Shown here one piece after another: positions 35,505-43,721 of a stretch of 64,000 nt of DNA. Below the pieces are notes generated by a model, which had not been told where the DNA came from, did not search any database, and saw nothing but the letters and a program-made list of their open reading frames with translations. Origin of the DNA: Betaproteobacteria bacterium (GTDB taxonomy: Bacteria > Pseudomonadota > Gammaproteobacteria > Burkholderiales > Ferrovaceae); assembly GCA_028866015.1 (NCBI GenBank), contig JAGWIW010000002.1:1-64000 (forward strand). The letters run 5' to 3'. The position numbers were made by a program, and so were the translations under genes. Position 1 is the stretch's first letter; every line of letters begins with the position of its first letter.

Positions 35505-36818
35505 ATGAGCGACCTTTTCAAGGCTACCCCGCACCCCCCGCTGGCCGACGCCCTACGCCCACAACAGCTGGAAGATGTGATCGGGCAGGAACACCTGTTG
35601 GGGCCGGGAAAACCCCTGCGCCTGGCTTTTGACTCCGGAAAGCCCCATTCCATGATCCTGTGGGGCCCCCCGGGGGTTGGAAAAACCACCCTGGCACGGC
35701 TTACGGCTGCCGCCTTTGGCTGCGAATTCATCGCGCTATCGGCTGTCATGGCAGGCATCAAGGATATCCGCGCCGCCATGGAACAAGCCCAGGCCGTACT
35801 GGACCGGGAAGGCCGCGCCACCATCCTGTTCATCGACGAAATCCACCGCTTCAACAAGGCTCAGCAGGATGCCCTGCTTCCGTTCGTGGAATCGGGGCTT
35901 GTGACCTTCATCGGAGCCACCACGGAAAACCCGTCTTTTGAAGTGAATTCGGCATTGTTGTCGCGCTCCCAAGTCTACGTGCTGAAGGTGCTATCACCCG
36001 AAAATCTGAAAACACTGGCCCAACGGGCTCTTGAACGAGCCCTGCCTGACCTGGTGCTGGATGAGACTGCACTGCACATGCTGGCAGGTTATGCGGATGG
36101 TGACGCGCGCCGCCTGCTCAACCTGCTGGAACAGGTGGCCAGTGCCGCCCGCACATCCCGGCGTTCCCCAGTAGATTCAGCATTCCTGGAAAATGCCCTG
36201 ACCCTGAACGCCCGCCGTTTCGACAAGGGGGGGGATTATTTCTATGACCAGATTTCAGCGCTCCACAAGTCGGTTCGCGGCTCCCATCCGGATGCAGCGC
36301 TCTACTGGTTCTGCCGCATGCTGGATGGTGGCGCGGACCCTCTTTATCTTGCACGGCGCATCATTCGAATGGCCTGGGAGGATATCGGCCTTGCCGACCC
36401 GCGTGCCGCCCAGGTGGCCAACGAAGCTACCCAGACCTACGAGCGGCTGGGATCACCCGAAGGCGAACTGGCCCTCGCCCAGGCAGTGATTTATATGGCT
36501 GTGGCCCCCAAGTCCAACGCAGGTTACAACGCCTACAATGCTGCACGCGCCTTTGTAAGCCAGGAGCAGTCGCGCGATGTGCCGGTCCATCTGCGCAATG
36601 CACCCACCCGGTTGATGAAGGAATTGGGTTATGGGCACGCCTACCGTTATGCCCATGATGAGCCGCACGCCTATGCTGCCGGAGAGACGTACCTGCCTGA
36701 AGGGTTGGCAGAGCCAGGTTGGTACCGCCCCACAGAACGCGGTCTGGAGCAGAAAATTCGCGAAAAACTCGCATTTCTGAAGAGTCTGGATGAGGCCGCC
36801 AACAAAAAGAAATTGTAA
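35505..36818 (+). CDS. rarA: Replication-associated recombination protein A (RarA/MgsA) ATPase
   Basis: The 437-residue AAA+ protein has Walker [10 protein letters not shown] (about 50), Walker [21 protein letters not shown], sensor 1 [12 protein letters not shown] and sensor 2 [11 protein letters not shown], followed by the helical tetramerisation domain ([13 protein letters not shown]). It acts at stalled replication forks. The ATG at 35505 is chosen from homology ([20 protein letters not shown]); a GATAAT-like -10 lies only about 12 bp upstream, so the leader may be very short. tRNA-Val follows 30 bp downstream. Confidence 0.95.
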   Translation: MSDLFKATPHPPLADALRPQQLEDVIGQEHLLGPGKPLRLAFDSGKPHSMILWGPPGVGKTTLARLTAAAFGCEFIALSAVMAGIKDIRAAMEQAQAVLDREGRATILFIDEIHRFNKAQQDALLPFVESGLVTFIGATTENPSFEVNSALLSRSQVYVLKVLSPENLKTLAQRALERALPDLVLDETALHMLAGYADGDARRLLNLLEQVASAARTSRRSPVDSAFLENALTLNARRFDKGGDYFYDQISALHKSVRGSHPDAALYWFCRMLDGGADPLYLARRIIRMAWEDIGLADPRAAQVANEATQTYERLGSPEGELALAQAVIYMAVAPKSNAGYNAYNAARAFVSQEQSRDVPVHLRNAPTRLMKELGYGHAYRYAHDEPHAYAAGETYLPEGLAEPGWYRPTERGLEQKIREKLAFLKSLDEAANKKKL

Positions 36819-36820
36819 GG

Positions 36821-36826
36821 TATAAT
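36821..36826 (+). promoter_or_regulatory. -10 element for tRNA-Val
   Basis: A perfect TATAAT lies two bases after the rarA stop, 22 bp before the tRNA 5' end. No good -35 is seen at 16-18 bp upstream inside rarA, so the call is weak. Confidence 0.45.
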
Positions 36827-36848
36827 GTTCGACTTTCTCGGATGCATT

Positions 36849-36923
36849 GGGCGGTTAGCTCAGGGGTAGAGCACTGCCTTCACACGGCAGGGGTCACTGG
36901 TTCGATCCCAGTATCGCCCACCA
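36849..36923 (+). tRNA. tRNA-Val (CAC anticodon)
   Basis: The 75-nt tRNA has acceptor GGGCGGT/ATCGCCC, anticodon stem-loop CTGCC-TTCACAC-GGCAG with anticodon CAC, T-loop GGTTCGATCCC and encoded CCA at 36921-36923. It is followed by a gene-poor, AT-richer stretch; no duplicated tRNA 3' end that would mark an integration site was found in the window. Confidence 0.97.
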
Positions 36924-37255
36924 ACTGCGTCGAACGCTCAATTCACTGATACAGGTTCGTCATTGAGTGCTCAGCGGATGAAACCAGACGCTGGTTGCAC
37001 AAAACCCTTGAGGGCGGAAACTATTCAGCACAGATGATGTGCTGGAATAACTCCTGTCAGCTGCCCAAGTTCTGGATACCCTGTCCAGATCATCAGGAAA
37101 TCTCACCCGCAAGCAACCAGGAATCCCCAGCGCGTATTCCCCGCACAGGTTTGTGTCGAATTATTTCATTCAATCAAATTCTGTCCCCCATTTGACTTGC
37201 GATATGCAACCCGAGCAGCCAATATGCCAAGTACATTCAATCAAAATCGCGATGC
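36924..37255. other. 332-bp intergenic stretch after tRNA-Val
   Basis: I see no convincing gene here. It contains a 7-bp inverted repeat CAGCACA-GATGA-TGTGCTG (37026-37044), a CTCAAT/ATTGAG inverted repeat near the tRNA end, and a direct repeat CATTCAATCAAA (about 37164 and 37233). The segment AAATGGGGGACAGAATT (minus strand, about 37180-37196) resembles REP-tail sequences. Base composition is lower in GC than the flanks, as in the methyltransferase gene that follows. Confidence 0.5.
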
Positions 37256-38050
37256 ATGTTCATGACTGACTACTTGAGCGTCGATCCGTTTACCGGACAA
37301 AAATATTCAGGCGTACGAAAAAATGCCGCCAAAATTTTCTCGCAACGGACAGACTGGAATGGGAAAAAGGTTGTTGATTTGTCCTGCGGGGACGGCGTAA
37401 CCACTTATATCCTGAGAAAACTGGGAGCAACGGTGACCCCGTACGAACTGAACACGGCTTACTGCAAACTGGATGATGCGCCACTATTCGCCAATGTACA
37501 GAAAGAATTGCCCATAGCATCTGAAAGCGTGGATCTGGTTGTTCTCCAGGAAGTCATTGAGCATCTGCCAAATCAACTTTTCACGATCCAGGAAATTTAC
37601 AGAATACTAAAACCAGGCGGAGAACTGTTTATCACCACACCAAGCAAGAGTTCGCTGCAGGCTAGACTGAGCTTTTTGGTATTTGAAAGCGAACACCTGC
37701 GTTCAACCCCCTGGGGCGCTCTGGACGGGGTATGGGGTGAAAATGAAAACGGGGAAAAATACTTTGGGCACCTCTGGCTTATCGGTATTCAGCAGCTGAG
37801 TGCGTTTGGAAAAATTGCCGGCTTCAAAAAAACTGAAGTCCATATGACCGAATTCAGCAAAACTTCCCTGTGGCTTATGCCATTCTTTTATCCATTTATC
37901 TATCTGCTGAGCAGGCGGGCCTTGTACCGTGATTTAAGACGCAGGAAAAATGATTTCAACTATGTGTCCGAAAAAAATGAGCAATTCCGGCTAAACGTAT
38001 CTCCAAAAACATTGCTCAGCAAATACTCATTTACAAGCCTGTATAAATAG
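37256..38050 (+). CDS. Class I SAM-dependent methyltransferase
   Basis: The 264-residue protein has a methyltransferase-11-like fold: motif I VVDLSCGDGVTTY (about 40), acidic Glu at YELNTAY, motif post-II VDLVVLQEVIEHLP and GGELFITTP. The C-terminal part has a hydrophobic stretch (WLMPFFYPFIYLLS) that may associate with the membrane, as in methyltransferases of polysaccharide clusters. The substrate is unknown. Codon use is AT-richer than its neighbours, and there is no ribosome-binding site at either ATG (37256, 37262), so horizontal acquisition next to tRNA-Val is possible. Confidence 0.8.
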   Translation: MFMTDYLSVDPFTGQKYSGVRKNAAKIFSQRTDWNGKKVVDLSCGDGVTTYILRKLGATVTPYELNTAYCKLDDAPLFANVQKELPIASESVDLVVLQEVIEHLPNQLFTIQEIYRILKPGGELFITTPSKSSLQARLSFLVFESEHLRSTPWGALDGVWGENENGEKYFGHLWLIGIQQLSAFGKIAGFKKTEVHMTEFSKTSLWLMPFFYPFIYLLSRRALYRDLRRRKNDFNYVSEKNEQFRLNVSPKTLLSKYSFTSLYK

Positions 38051-38057
38051 CCTCCTG

Positions 38058-38462
38058 CTATCGACTGTTCAGCCGCGCAAGGAAGGCCTGCATGACTTTG
38101 CGGAAAGCATCGCCTGAAACCGATTCAGTCCGATATGACCGCAGTTCCGTGATGTGCTGGAATTCCAGCGGATCGCACTCAATGACGCCCATGGTCCATT
38201 GGTCAAACAGCCGCGATTCTGCCGGAGTAACATGAATGATGCGGCAATCGCTGTGTCGCACGTCTTCGGTAATTTTCAGGTAAGTGCTCAGCACGCACTT
38301 CTCAGGGCCTTCCAGCACCTGCATGAAAACCCGTCCTCCGAACACGAGAACCCCCGTGATTCCCTGTTGCGCATTATTTTTTCGGGATGCCTGGAGGATG
38401 TCGCGCACACTGTCCTCATTAACCGCAGGCAACGCTTGACTGGTGTAGAGCAATCGCAGCAT
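38058..38462 (-). CDS. BLUF-domain blue-light photoreceptor
   Basis: The 134-residue single-domain flavoprotein has the key BLUF residues: Tyr in LLYTSQA (residue 6), Asn and surrounding motif SRKNNAQQGITGVLVF, and Gln in FMQVLEGPE, with the following DVRHSDCRII. It binds FAD and senses blue light by rearranging hydrogen bonds around Tyr and Gln. It has no fused output domain, so it must act through a partner. It is convergent with the methyltransferase and divergent from the KTSC gene. Confidence 0.92.
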   Translation of the reverse strand: MLRLLYTSQALPAVNEDSVRDILQASRKNNAQQGITGVLVFGGRVFMQVLEGPEKCVLSTYLKITEDVRHSDCRIIHVTPAESRLFDQWTMGVIECDPLEFQHITELRSYRTESVSGDAFRKVMQAFLARLNSR

Positions 38463-38563
38463 GTCGCAAATGTTCTGGCAGGACGTTGATCCGTGTTAAT
38501 CTGTAACCCATTCTATCGTCTGAACCTCACTCTTGCCAGCAATAGAGCAGGAAGGAGAAATCG

Positions 38564-38827
38564 ATGGAAAAGGTCACTGTGCATTCCGGGAACCTTCGTG
38601 CCATCGGCTACGACAGTCGTTTGCGCACGCTTCAGGTGGATCTGGAAAACGGCGTAACGCTTGAATACAGCGGCGTTGGTGAAGAACTGTGGCGGCGCTT
38701 TCGCCACGCTTCCTCCGCCTGGAGCTTCTATCGTGACCAGATCGAAGAGGAGTACACCTCGCGACGGGTAAGTTCCAAACCCTCTTCCGGACAAAACCCT
38801 CTCGACCAACTATTCAGGAAATCTTGA
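38564..38827 (+). CDS. KTSC-domain protein
   Basis: The 87-residue protein has the KTSC fold pattern: VHSGNLRAIGYDSRLRTLQVDLENGVTLEYSGV, then the helix with ASSAWSFYRDQIEEEYTSRRV. KTSC domains occur alone or fused to lysyl-tRNA synthetase or RNA-related proteins; their function is unproven, and the name-giving KTSC residues are only partly kept. A GGAG site precedes the ATG. The C-terminus overlaps the convergent Mut7-C remnant by 18 bp. Confidence 0.8.
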   Translation: MEKVTVHSGNLRAIGYDSRLRTLQVDLENGVTLEYSGVGEELWRRFRHASSAWSFYRDQIEEEYTSRRVSSKPSSGQNPLDQLFRKS

Positions 38828-39067
38828 GATCTTCCTGCCAGGCGCATAACCGGGTCCGCATGTGCCGATAGTGAGAGCCGCGCCAGTATACCCTTCCACA
38901 ATCTGTGAATCCTGGGTCAGGAATTGCCGTCCTTCGCAGCAGCTCTGCTGCAATAGCAACGCATCCCGCTTGCCCCGTTCTGCCAGTAAGGCGTCATAGC
39001 CAGCCGCCCTCAGGTAATGGCAAAGACGGCCCAGCATCTCGTCACACAGGAAACGTGGATATTCCAC
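38810..39067 (-). pseudogene. Truncated Mut7-C (PIN-like RNase) domain
   Basis: From a GTG at 39067 this encodes 85 residues beginning VEYPRFLCDEMLGRLCHYLRAAGYDALLA and reaching LLLQQSCCEGRQFLTQDSQIVE. This is the N-terminal half of a Mut7-C domain with its catalytic Asp (LCDEM, LTQD). The rest of the domain, including the usual C-terminal zinc cysteines, is missing and replaced by an unrelated tail. It sits 23 bp after the thioesterase stop. It may be a decayed gene or a short PIN-like protein; longer in-frame readings overlap the thioesterase and look non-coding. Confidence 0.5.
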
Positions 39068-39089
39068 AGTGGCGACGAATCCCGGATCG

Positions 39090-39500
39090 CTACTCCCCGA
39101 CCGCCTTCCTCCATTCCGGAGTCGGCTCCACCAGGCGACGCGCCTGCATGTCGAACAGGCCATACGTATACACCGCTTCGCAGGCAATTTCTCCCTTGGC
39201 ATTGATCATCTGCTGGCGCAGCTTGAACACTTTCTGATTGGGCTTGGTGGGGGTGAGATCATGTTCCACCGTGATGATGATTTCATCGCGCGCCATCAAC
39301 TCCTTCAAAAATCGGATATGACAGTCCAGAACGACTGGGCCTTTCTTATATTCAAGGATCTGGGGAATGCCATACCCGTTCCGGGTGATAAGGTCCCAGC
39401 GCGCTTCCTCGAATAGCTCCATGTAAGTGGCATTGTTCATGTGTCCGAAAAAGTCGATATGGGTTTCCCGAATTGTAACTTTTGTCTCAAAGCGGCTCAT
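39090..39500 (-). CDS. Acyl-CoA thioesterase, 4HBT hotdog family
   Basis: The 136-residue hotdog-fold protein has the 4-hydroxybenzoyl-CoA thioesterase type active site: DFFGHMNNATYMELFEEARW, with the acidic residue and His-x-Asn-Asn pattern. It hydrolyses an acyl-CoA in the cytoplasm; the substrate is unknown. Such genes are often housekeeping in betaproteobacteria. The upstream region is shared with the divergent cytochrome-porin operon. Confidence 0.88.
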   Translation of the reverse strand: MSRFETKVTIRETHIDFFGHMNNATYMELFEEARWDLITRNGYGIPQILEYKKGPVVLDCHIRFLKELMARDEIIITVEHDLTPTKPNQKVFKLRQQMINAKGEIACEAVYTYGLFDMQARRLVEPTPEWRKAVGE

Positions 39501-39665
39501 TCACTCACCTCGCAGCAGAATTTTTGTCATATCCGGAGCCGTCTCCGTCACGACCCCGAAATCACTTCAAGAATTGAATCAATTCAAAAGTGCCCGGAGG
39601 CACTGCCCAACGTCTGTCCCAATTATGCAACAGACAAATCAATATTGAAGGCCATCCAAAGCGGA

Positions 39666-39707
39666 TTGATTTCAATCAAAACGCAGACAGTTCCCTCTCG
39701 TTAGATT
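39666..39707 (+). promoter_or_regulatory. FNR/ANR-type box and -10 for the cytochrome-porin operon
   Basis: TTGAT-TTCA-ATCAA (39666-39679) is a perfect FNR-family box. A -10-like TAGATT (39702-39707) is placed so that the box centre would be at about -41.5, the class II activation position. A second, weaker palindrome TTGAAT-CA-ATTCAA lies at 39574-39587. The start codon is at 39803. This suggests control by oxygen limitation or a related CRP/FNR regulator. Confidence 0.7.
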
Positions 39708-39802
39708 GCCAAGTGGATTTCTTTACAAACCAGCCTCAAACGAAATTTCCATATCTTTTACATGGTTTTTTCAGACATTCACTTTAAAAGGAGTTGAAAC
39801 AG

Positions 39803-41152
39803 ATGACTCGAGGAAAACATGCGCTGCTATTCATGGCGGGAGCCTTGTCGCTTGCCTATCTCCCAACTTCACATGCCGTTCCGCTCTATGCCCGACAAAC
39901 AGGTCAGGCATGCGTTTCCTGCCACTTGGGCGGCATGTATCCACAACTCACGACATACGGTCGCTTTTTCAAGCTGACCGGCTACACCCTGGGCAACCGT
40001 CCCAATCTGAACGACCTGGAAGTGCAGAAAGATGCCCCTCCCGTTAGCATTTGGCTGCAAGGTGCCAAGCAGTTCTACACGAACGTCCCCAACGGAAGTG
40101 GCGCAGCGCCCACTTCATCCCTCAACGTGCAGGCCGTCAGCCTGTTTGCCGGTGGAAAAATCACGGACAACATCGGCGCCTTCCTGCAGTGGACGGGCGC
40201 CAATGCTGGCGGCGGATTCAACTCGGCCATCGACAACTCCGAACTCCGTTATGCCGACCATCTGGTCAAGCCGGACAGCGACCTGATCTACGGGTTCTAT
40301 ATCAACAACCATCCCACGGTTTCGGATGTATGGAACAGCACCGCCAACTGGTCCGGCAACTTCATGGGGTTCTTCAACGGCGGAACTGCTCCGGTTCAGA
40401 CCCCGTTCCTGGACAATTACGCTCCGGGAGATGCCATGGGTGCCGGGGCCTACCTGTACAAGAACAACACCTGGTACGGGGAAGTCGGCGCATACAAATC
40501 AGTGACCCACGGACCGACCACAACCTACTTCACTGCCGGAGATTCAGGGGCCACCTTGATCGATCCGTCACCCTACTATCGGCTGGCTTATACCAAGGAT
40601 ATTGGACCGCACAGCTTTGAAATCGGCCTGCACGGCATGATTTCCTATGCCCATAACCCCACAGCTGCTTCCGGAGGGGTCTCGGACTGGGGCGGTACGG
40701 TCAACACATTCAGGGATACCGGGATTGACGGCCAGTACCAGTACAACCTGGCACCGCATTATTTCTCCGCCCATGTCCGCTACCTTCATGAGAACGCCAG
40801 CTATGCCGCGGACCAGGTGGGCAGCACCGTCTCGAACGCAAGCAACATCCTGAACGAAACCTATCTCGATGTTTCCTACGTCTATCGGGCCAAATACGGG
40901 GCCATGCTCGTCTACCGAGCCGCCTCAGGCAGCAACGATGCCACCCTCTACTCCACCAACACGGCCTCTGGAAGCCCTGACTGGAAGTCCTGGACCCCAG
41001 AAATTTTCTGGACCCCATGGCAAAACGTTCGCCTGGGCTACCAGTACATTTTCTATACCCAAATGGCAGGCGAAACCGGAACCATTCCGGGGCAGACTCT
41101 GAGCCCGCATGACTTCAATACGTCCATGCTGTACGCCAGCTTCATCTACTGA
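39803..41152 (+). CDS. Cyc2-like fused monoheme cytochrome-porin
   Basis: The 449-residue precursor has a signal peptide ending SHA (residue 25). A short N-terminal cytochrome segment follows, VPLYARQTGQACVSCHLGG then PQLTTYGRFFKLTGYT, with one CXXCH at 37-41. The rest (about 75-449) is a beta-barrel-like sequence with alternating aromatic and polar residues, ending in a C-terminal FIY typical of outer-membrane proteins. The ARQTG-x2-CxxCH-xn-GR-x-FK layout is that of the Cyc2 family, in which a heme plugs an outer-membrane porin. Cyc2 proteins of iron oxidisers take electrons from Fe(II), but the wider family has unknown donors. A good AAGGAG site precedes the ATG. Confidence 0.75.
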   Translation: MTRGKHALLFMAGALSLAYLPTSHAVPLYARQTGQACVSCHLGGMYPQLTTYGRFFKLTGYTLGNRPNLNDLEVQKDAPPVSIWLQGAKQFYTNVPNGSGAAPTSSLNVQAVSLFAGGKITDNIGAFLQWTGANAGGGFNSAIDNSELRYADHLVKPDSDLIYGFYINNHPTVSDVWNSTANWSGNFMGFFNGGTAPVQTPFLDNYAPGDAMGAGAYLYKNNTWYGEVGAYKSVTHGPTTTYFTAGDSGATLIDPSPYYRLAYTKDIGPHSFEIGLHGMISYAHNPTAASGGVSDWGGTVNTFRDTGIDGQYQYNLAPHYFSAHVRYLHENASYAADQVGSTVSNASNILNETYLDVSYVYRAKYGAMLVYRAASGSNDATLYSTNTASGSPDWKSWTPEIFWTPWQNVRLGYQYIFYTQMAGETGTIPGQTLSPHDFNTSMLYASFIY

Positions 41153-41166
41153 GTGGGGAAACGCAC

Positions 41167-41850
41167 ATGAAAACCATTTCAAAAGCATTTGCCTTGACCG
41201 CCCTGGCCCTTTCTGTGGCGGCCTGCTCCAACATCGAACGAAGCCGGAATCTGGCCAATCCCCGGGTGTCCGGTTCCACCCTGGCACAGCAGGTATGCGC
41301 CTCATGCCATGGCGGTGCCGTTGGCCAGGACAACGGGACTTCCATCAATCCGAGCTACCCAAACCTTGCAGGGCAACAGGCGGTTTACCTGGAAACCGAG
41401 CTTCAGGAGTTCCACGATCACAGTCGGACTGACCCTGCAGCGAAAGACATGATGTGGGGGCTTGCTTCCCAACTGACCACTGCCCAGATGAAGCAGCTGG
41501 CCGAGTTTTATGCGCAGCAGAAACCGCATCCGAACCTCAACCAGAATGACCCTGCCTTGGTGGCTTCGGGCCAAAAGATCTTTTCAGAAGGGAGGGCTGC
41601 TCAAGGAGTTCCGGCCTGTGCAACCTGCCATGGCCCATCAGCAGAAGGAAATGGCCCCATTCCACGTCTGGCTGGCCAGCATGCCGATTATCTGTACAAA
41701 CAACTGATGGTGTTCAATACGGATGCAGGCCGGGAAACGCATTCTGAAGCGCTGGAAAGACCCCATGGCGTGGCCATGGACGCAATTTCCCATAACTTGT
41801 CTGATCTTGAAAAACATCAAGTGGCGGCCTACCTGCAGTCATTGAGGTAG
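41167..41850 (+). CDS. Diheme cytochrome c4-like lipoprotein
   Basis: The 227-residue protein has a lipobox (SVAAC, Cys20) and two class I cytochrome c domains, each with a CXXCH (CASCH about 44-48; CATCH about 140-144). Each is followed by a YPNLAGQ or IPRLAGQ segment and a distal Met region, as in cytochrome c4. It would carry electrons through the periplasm from the cytochrome-porin encoded 14 bp upstream towards an oxidase or bc1 complex. The pair resembles the Cyc2-Cyc1 arrangement of iron oxidisers. Confidence 0.88.
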   Translation: MKTISKAFALTALALSVAACSNIERSRNLANPRVSGSTLAQQVCASCHGGAVGQDNGTSINPSYPNLAGQQAVYLETELQEFHDHSRTDPAAKDMMWGLASQLTTAQMKQLAEFYAQQKPHPNLNQNDPALVASGQKIFSEGRAAQGVPACATCHGPSAEGNGPIPRLAGQHADYLYKQLMVFNTDAGRETHSEALERPHGVAMDAISHNLSDLEKHQVAAYLQSLR

Positions 41851-41865
41851 CCTCGGCTTTGGCAT

Positions 41866-41903
41866 GGCCCCGGGTTTCCGTTTTGGAAAGGAGATCCGGG
41901 GCC
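41866..41903 (+). terminator. Hairpin after the cytochrome operon
   Basis: An 8-bp perfect stem GGCCCCGG/CCGGGGCC with a 22-nt loop lies 16 bp past the cytochrome stop. The following sequence TTGTCACTGTT is only moderately T-rich, so efficiency is uncertain. The stretch from 41904 to 42071 shows nothing else. Confidence 0.55.
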
Positions 41904-42071
41904 TTGTCACTGTTCCGCAAAGCCATACATACCCCACCATGCATCGGGCACCTTGATCACGCAACTTTGCGTCTGATTGTGAAAACCCCGCCGGGAACCC
42001 GATTATCCAACTCATCAGAATCCGTTCTGGACTTGCCGGGAAAATCCTGCTGATTCCGCTCTGCCCACCCC

Positions 42072-43325
42072 TCAAAGCACCCAGAATACCAGTGCCGCAA
42101 CGACGGTTGGGGGCAAGGCGGCCATCAACAAACCCAATGGAGATACGGTTTCGTCTTCGAAGTGTCTTCTCAATATGGACAGACCAGCGGGGTTCGGGGC
42201 ATTGGCAATTACCGTCAACCCGCCGCCGGTCACCGCGCCTGCAACCAGGGCATATTTGAAGCTGTCAGACAGACCCTCAACCAGGGAACCCAGATAGGTC
42301 AACGCGGCGTTGTCCGTAAAAGCCGTCAAAACGGTGGCCCCGATGAACACCTGATCGTTGCCCATGCTCATCAACACGGGTTGCAGCCACCATTGCTGCT
42401 GCCCTCCCAATACCACCAGCCCTGCCAGGAACAGGGAAACCAGCAATCCTTCGCGCAGGATCAGCCGGTCTTGATACTGGGGGTATGCATAGGCCACGCC
42501 CAGAAAGAACAAAAGCAGCCCCATGAAGATGGCGGGATGGTGCGCAAATACGACCACACCGACAAGAAATGCCAAGTGGACCAAAGCCAAAGGCCACGGA
42601 ACAGCGGCCATGGGAACAGCCATTTTCGGCACCTGGCCCAATTCCTTACGAAACGCAAAGGCAGCCACCAGCGCATTTCCCAGCACCGCAATCATTGATT
42701 TCCAGCCGTAGGCGGCCATCATGAAGTTACCATCCCACCCCCATTTTCCGGCCACCATCAGGACCGGAGGAGCGGCATAAGCGGTCAGGGTACCCCCTAT
42801 GGAAACATTCACGAACAACACTCCCAATGTCACGTACTTCAGACGCGATGAAATCCCGACGGAGAAAATGCGGTCTCCGAGAATCAATGCCGCCAAGGTC
42901 ATGGCCGCAGGTTCGGTGATGAAGGAACCCAATAAAGGAACGACACCCAAAACTGCAAGGTAGATACCCAGGCTGCCCTGCAAGGGAGTCAGCCGAGCCA
43001 CCAGATTCACCCCAGCCAGGACGGTTTGCAGGACGGGCCTTGTTCCTGCGATGACCATGATGGCAAATACGAACATGGGTTCCGTGAAGTTTCGCGAGTC
43101 CATGTAGCTGACTGCCGCCTTCTCTCCATTGATGGCAAATAGGGCGACGATCAGTATCAGTGCCCAGAAACCAAATACTGCTTCAACCTCGCCGAGCAAA
43201 TGCCAGAGGCCCGCATGAGCCGGCCGGGTGTGCGCCAGGTGTTCGAAGAATTTGGTGGCAAAGGTATGCAATATGGCGAAAGCGAATAGAATCGCGCCCA
43301 CCAGTTGTATGGCTGTTGGCGTCAC
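42072..43325 (-). CDS. Putative Na+/H+ antiporter (PF07399-type)
   Basis: The 417-residue integral membrane protein has 11-12 hydrophobic helices and conserved segments HTFATKFFEHLAH, GEVEAVFGFWAL, FITEPAAMTLAALIL and FTDNAALTYLGSL with membrane-embedded acidic residues, matching the putative Na+/H+ antiporter family PF07399 of the ion transporter superfamily. It likely helps with pH or sodium homeostasis. It is convergent with the cytochrome operon and divergent from the glycine riboswitch. Confidence 0.85.
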   Translation of the reverse strand: MTPTAIQLVGAILFAFAILHTFATKFFEHLAHTRPAHAGLWHLLGEVEAVFGFWALILIVALFAINGEKAAVSYMDSRNFTEPMFVFAIMVIAGTRPVLQTVLAGVNLVARLTPLQGSLGIYLAVLGVVPLLGSFITEPAAMTLAALILGDRIFSVGISSRLKYVTLGVLFVNVSIGGTLTAYAAPPVLMVAGKWGWDGNFMMAAYGWKSMIAVLGNALVAAFAFRKELGQVPKMAVPMAAVPWPLALVHLAFLVGVVVFAHHPAIFMGLLLFFLGVAYAYPQYQDRLILREGLLVSLFLAGLVVLGGQQQWWLQPVLMSMGNDQVFIGATVLTAFTDNAALTYLGSLVEGLSDSFKYALVAGAVTGGGLTVIANAPNPAGLSILRRHFEDETVSPLGLLMAALPPTVVAALVFWVL

Positions 43326-43426
43326 ACCCGCTCCCTGCGGTATTTAAGAGATAAATGCCCAGTCATCTGAATGTGGTACGGCAGATTGTCCCATCGGTAC
43401 ATTTTACTGAATGCTGCGGATTTGGC

Positions 43427-43456
43427 TTGTCTTCAAGATGCAATAAAGGTTATAAT
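43427..43456 (+). promoter_or_regulatory. Sigma-70 promoter for the glycine riboswitch transcript
   Basis: A perfect -10 TATAAT (43451-43456) and a -35 TTGTCT (43427-43432, 4 of 6) are separated by 18 bp. Transcription would start within a few bases of the riboswitch P1 stem at 43463. Confidence 0.75.
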
Positions 43457-43462
43457 TTTTAC

Positions 43463-43655
43463 GTGCAGGAGAGTGAGGAATGTGAATTCCTCCACCGAAG
43501 GCGCAAACTCCCATAAACGCTCAGGTTTCCCCACGGAAGATACTGCACTCCATTACGCCGTCTGGAGAGCCATCGCAACGCGATGCACCGAAGGAGCAAG
43601 TGGCCAGCGGGCGCTGGGCACGAATCTCTCAGGTATCAAGGACAGAGGGAGCGGC
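43463..43655 (+). ncRNA. Tandem glycine riboswitch
   Basis: Two glycine aptamers lie in series. Aptamer 1 (43463-43548) is closed by GTGCAG/CTGCAC and contains GGAGAG, CCACCGAAGGCGCAAACTCC and GCTCAGG. Aptamer 2 (about 43557-43655) contains TCTGGAGAG, GCACCGAAGGAGCAAG, ATCTCTCAGGTATCAAGGACAGAG. The ACCGAAGG-GCAA and CUCAGG-GGACAGAG blocks are diagnostic. Downstream, two mutually exclusive hairpins are possible: GCAACC/GGTTGC (43654-43659 with 43670-43675) and GTTGAAT/ATTCAAC (43663-43669 with 43689-43695). AATCTC in aptamer 2 (43623-43628) can pair with GAGATT at the ribosome-binding site (43711-43716). No T-run is present, so translational control is likely. Confidence 0.94.
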
Positions 43656-43721
43656 AACCGTCGTTGAATGGTTGCTTACCTGCTTCCGATTCAACACGGG
43701 CTATGCTCTGGAGATTTCAGC

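Noticed and set aside
36849-37255. attL/attR-type duplication of the tRNA-Val 3' end
   Set aside because: I looked for a second copy of the T-arm/acceptor sequence in the window and found none.
43583-43721. Extended upstream starts for the PanE-like reductase
   Set aside because: These readings run through riboswitch aptamer 2 or its expression platform; the ATG at 43722 has a GGAG site and matches the start of the nucleotide-binding fold.
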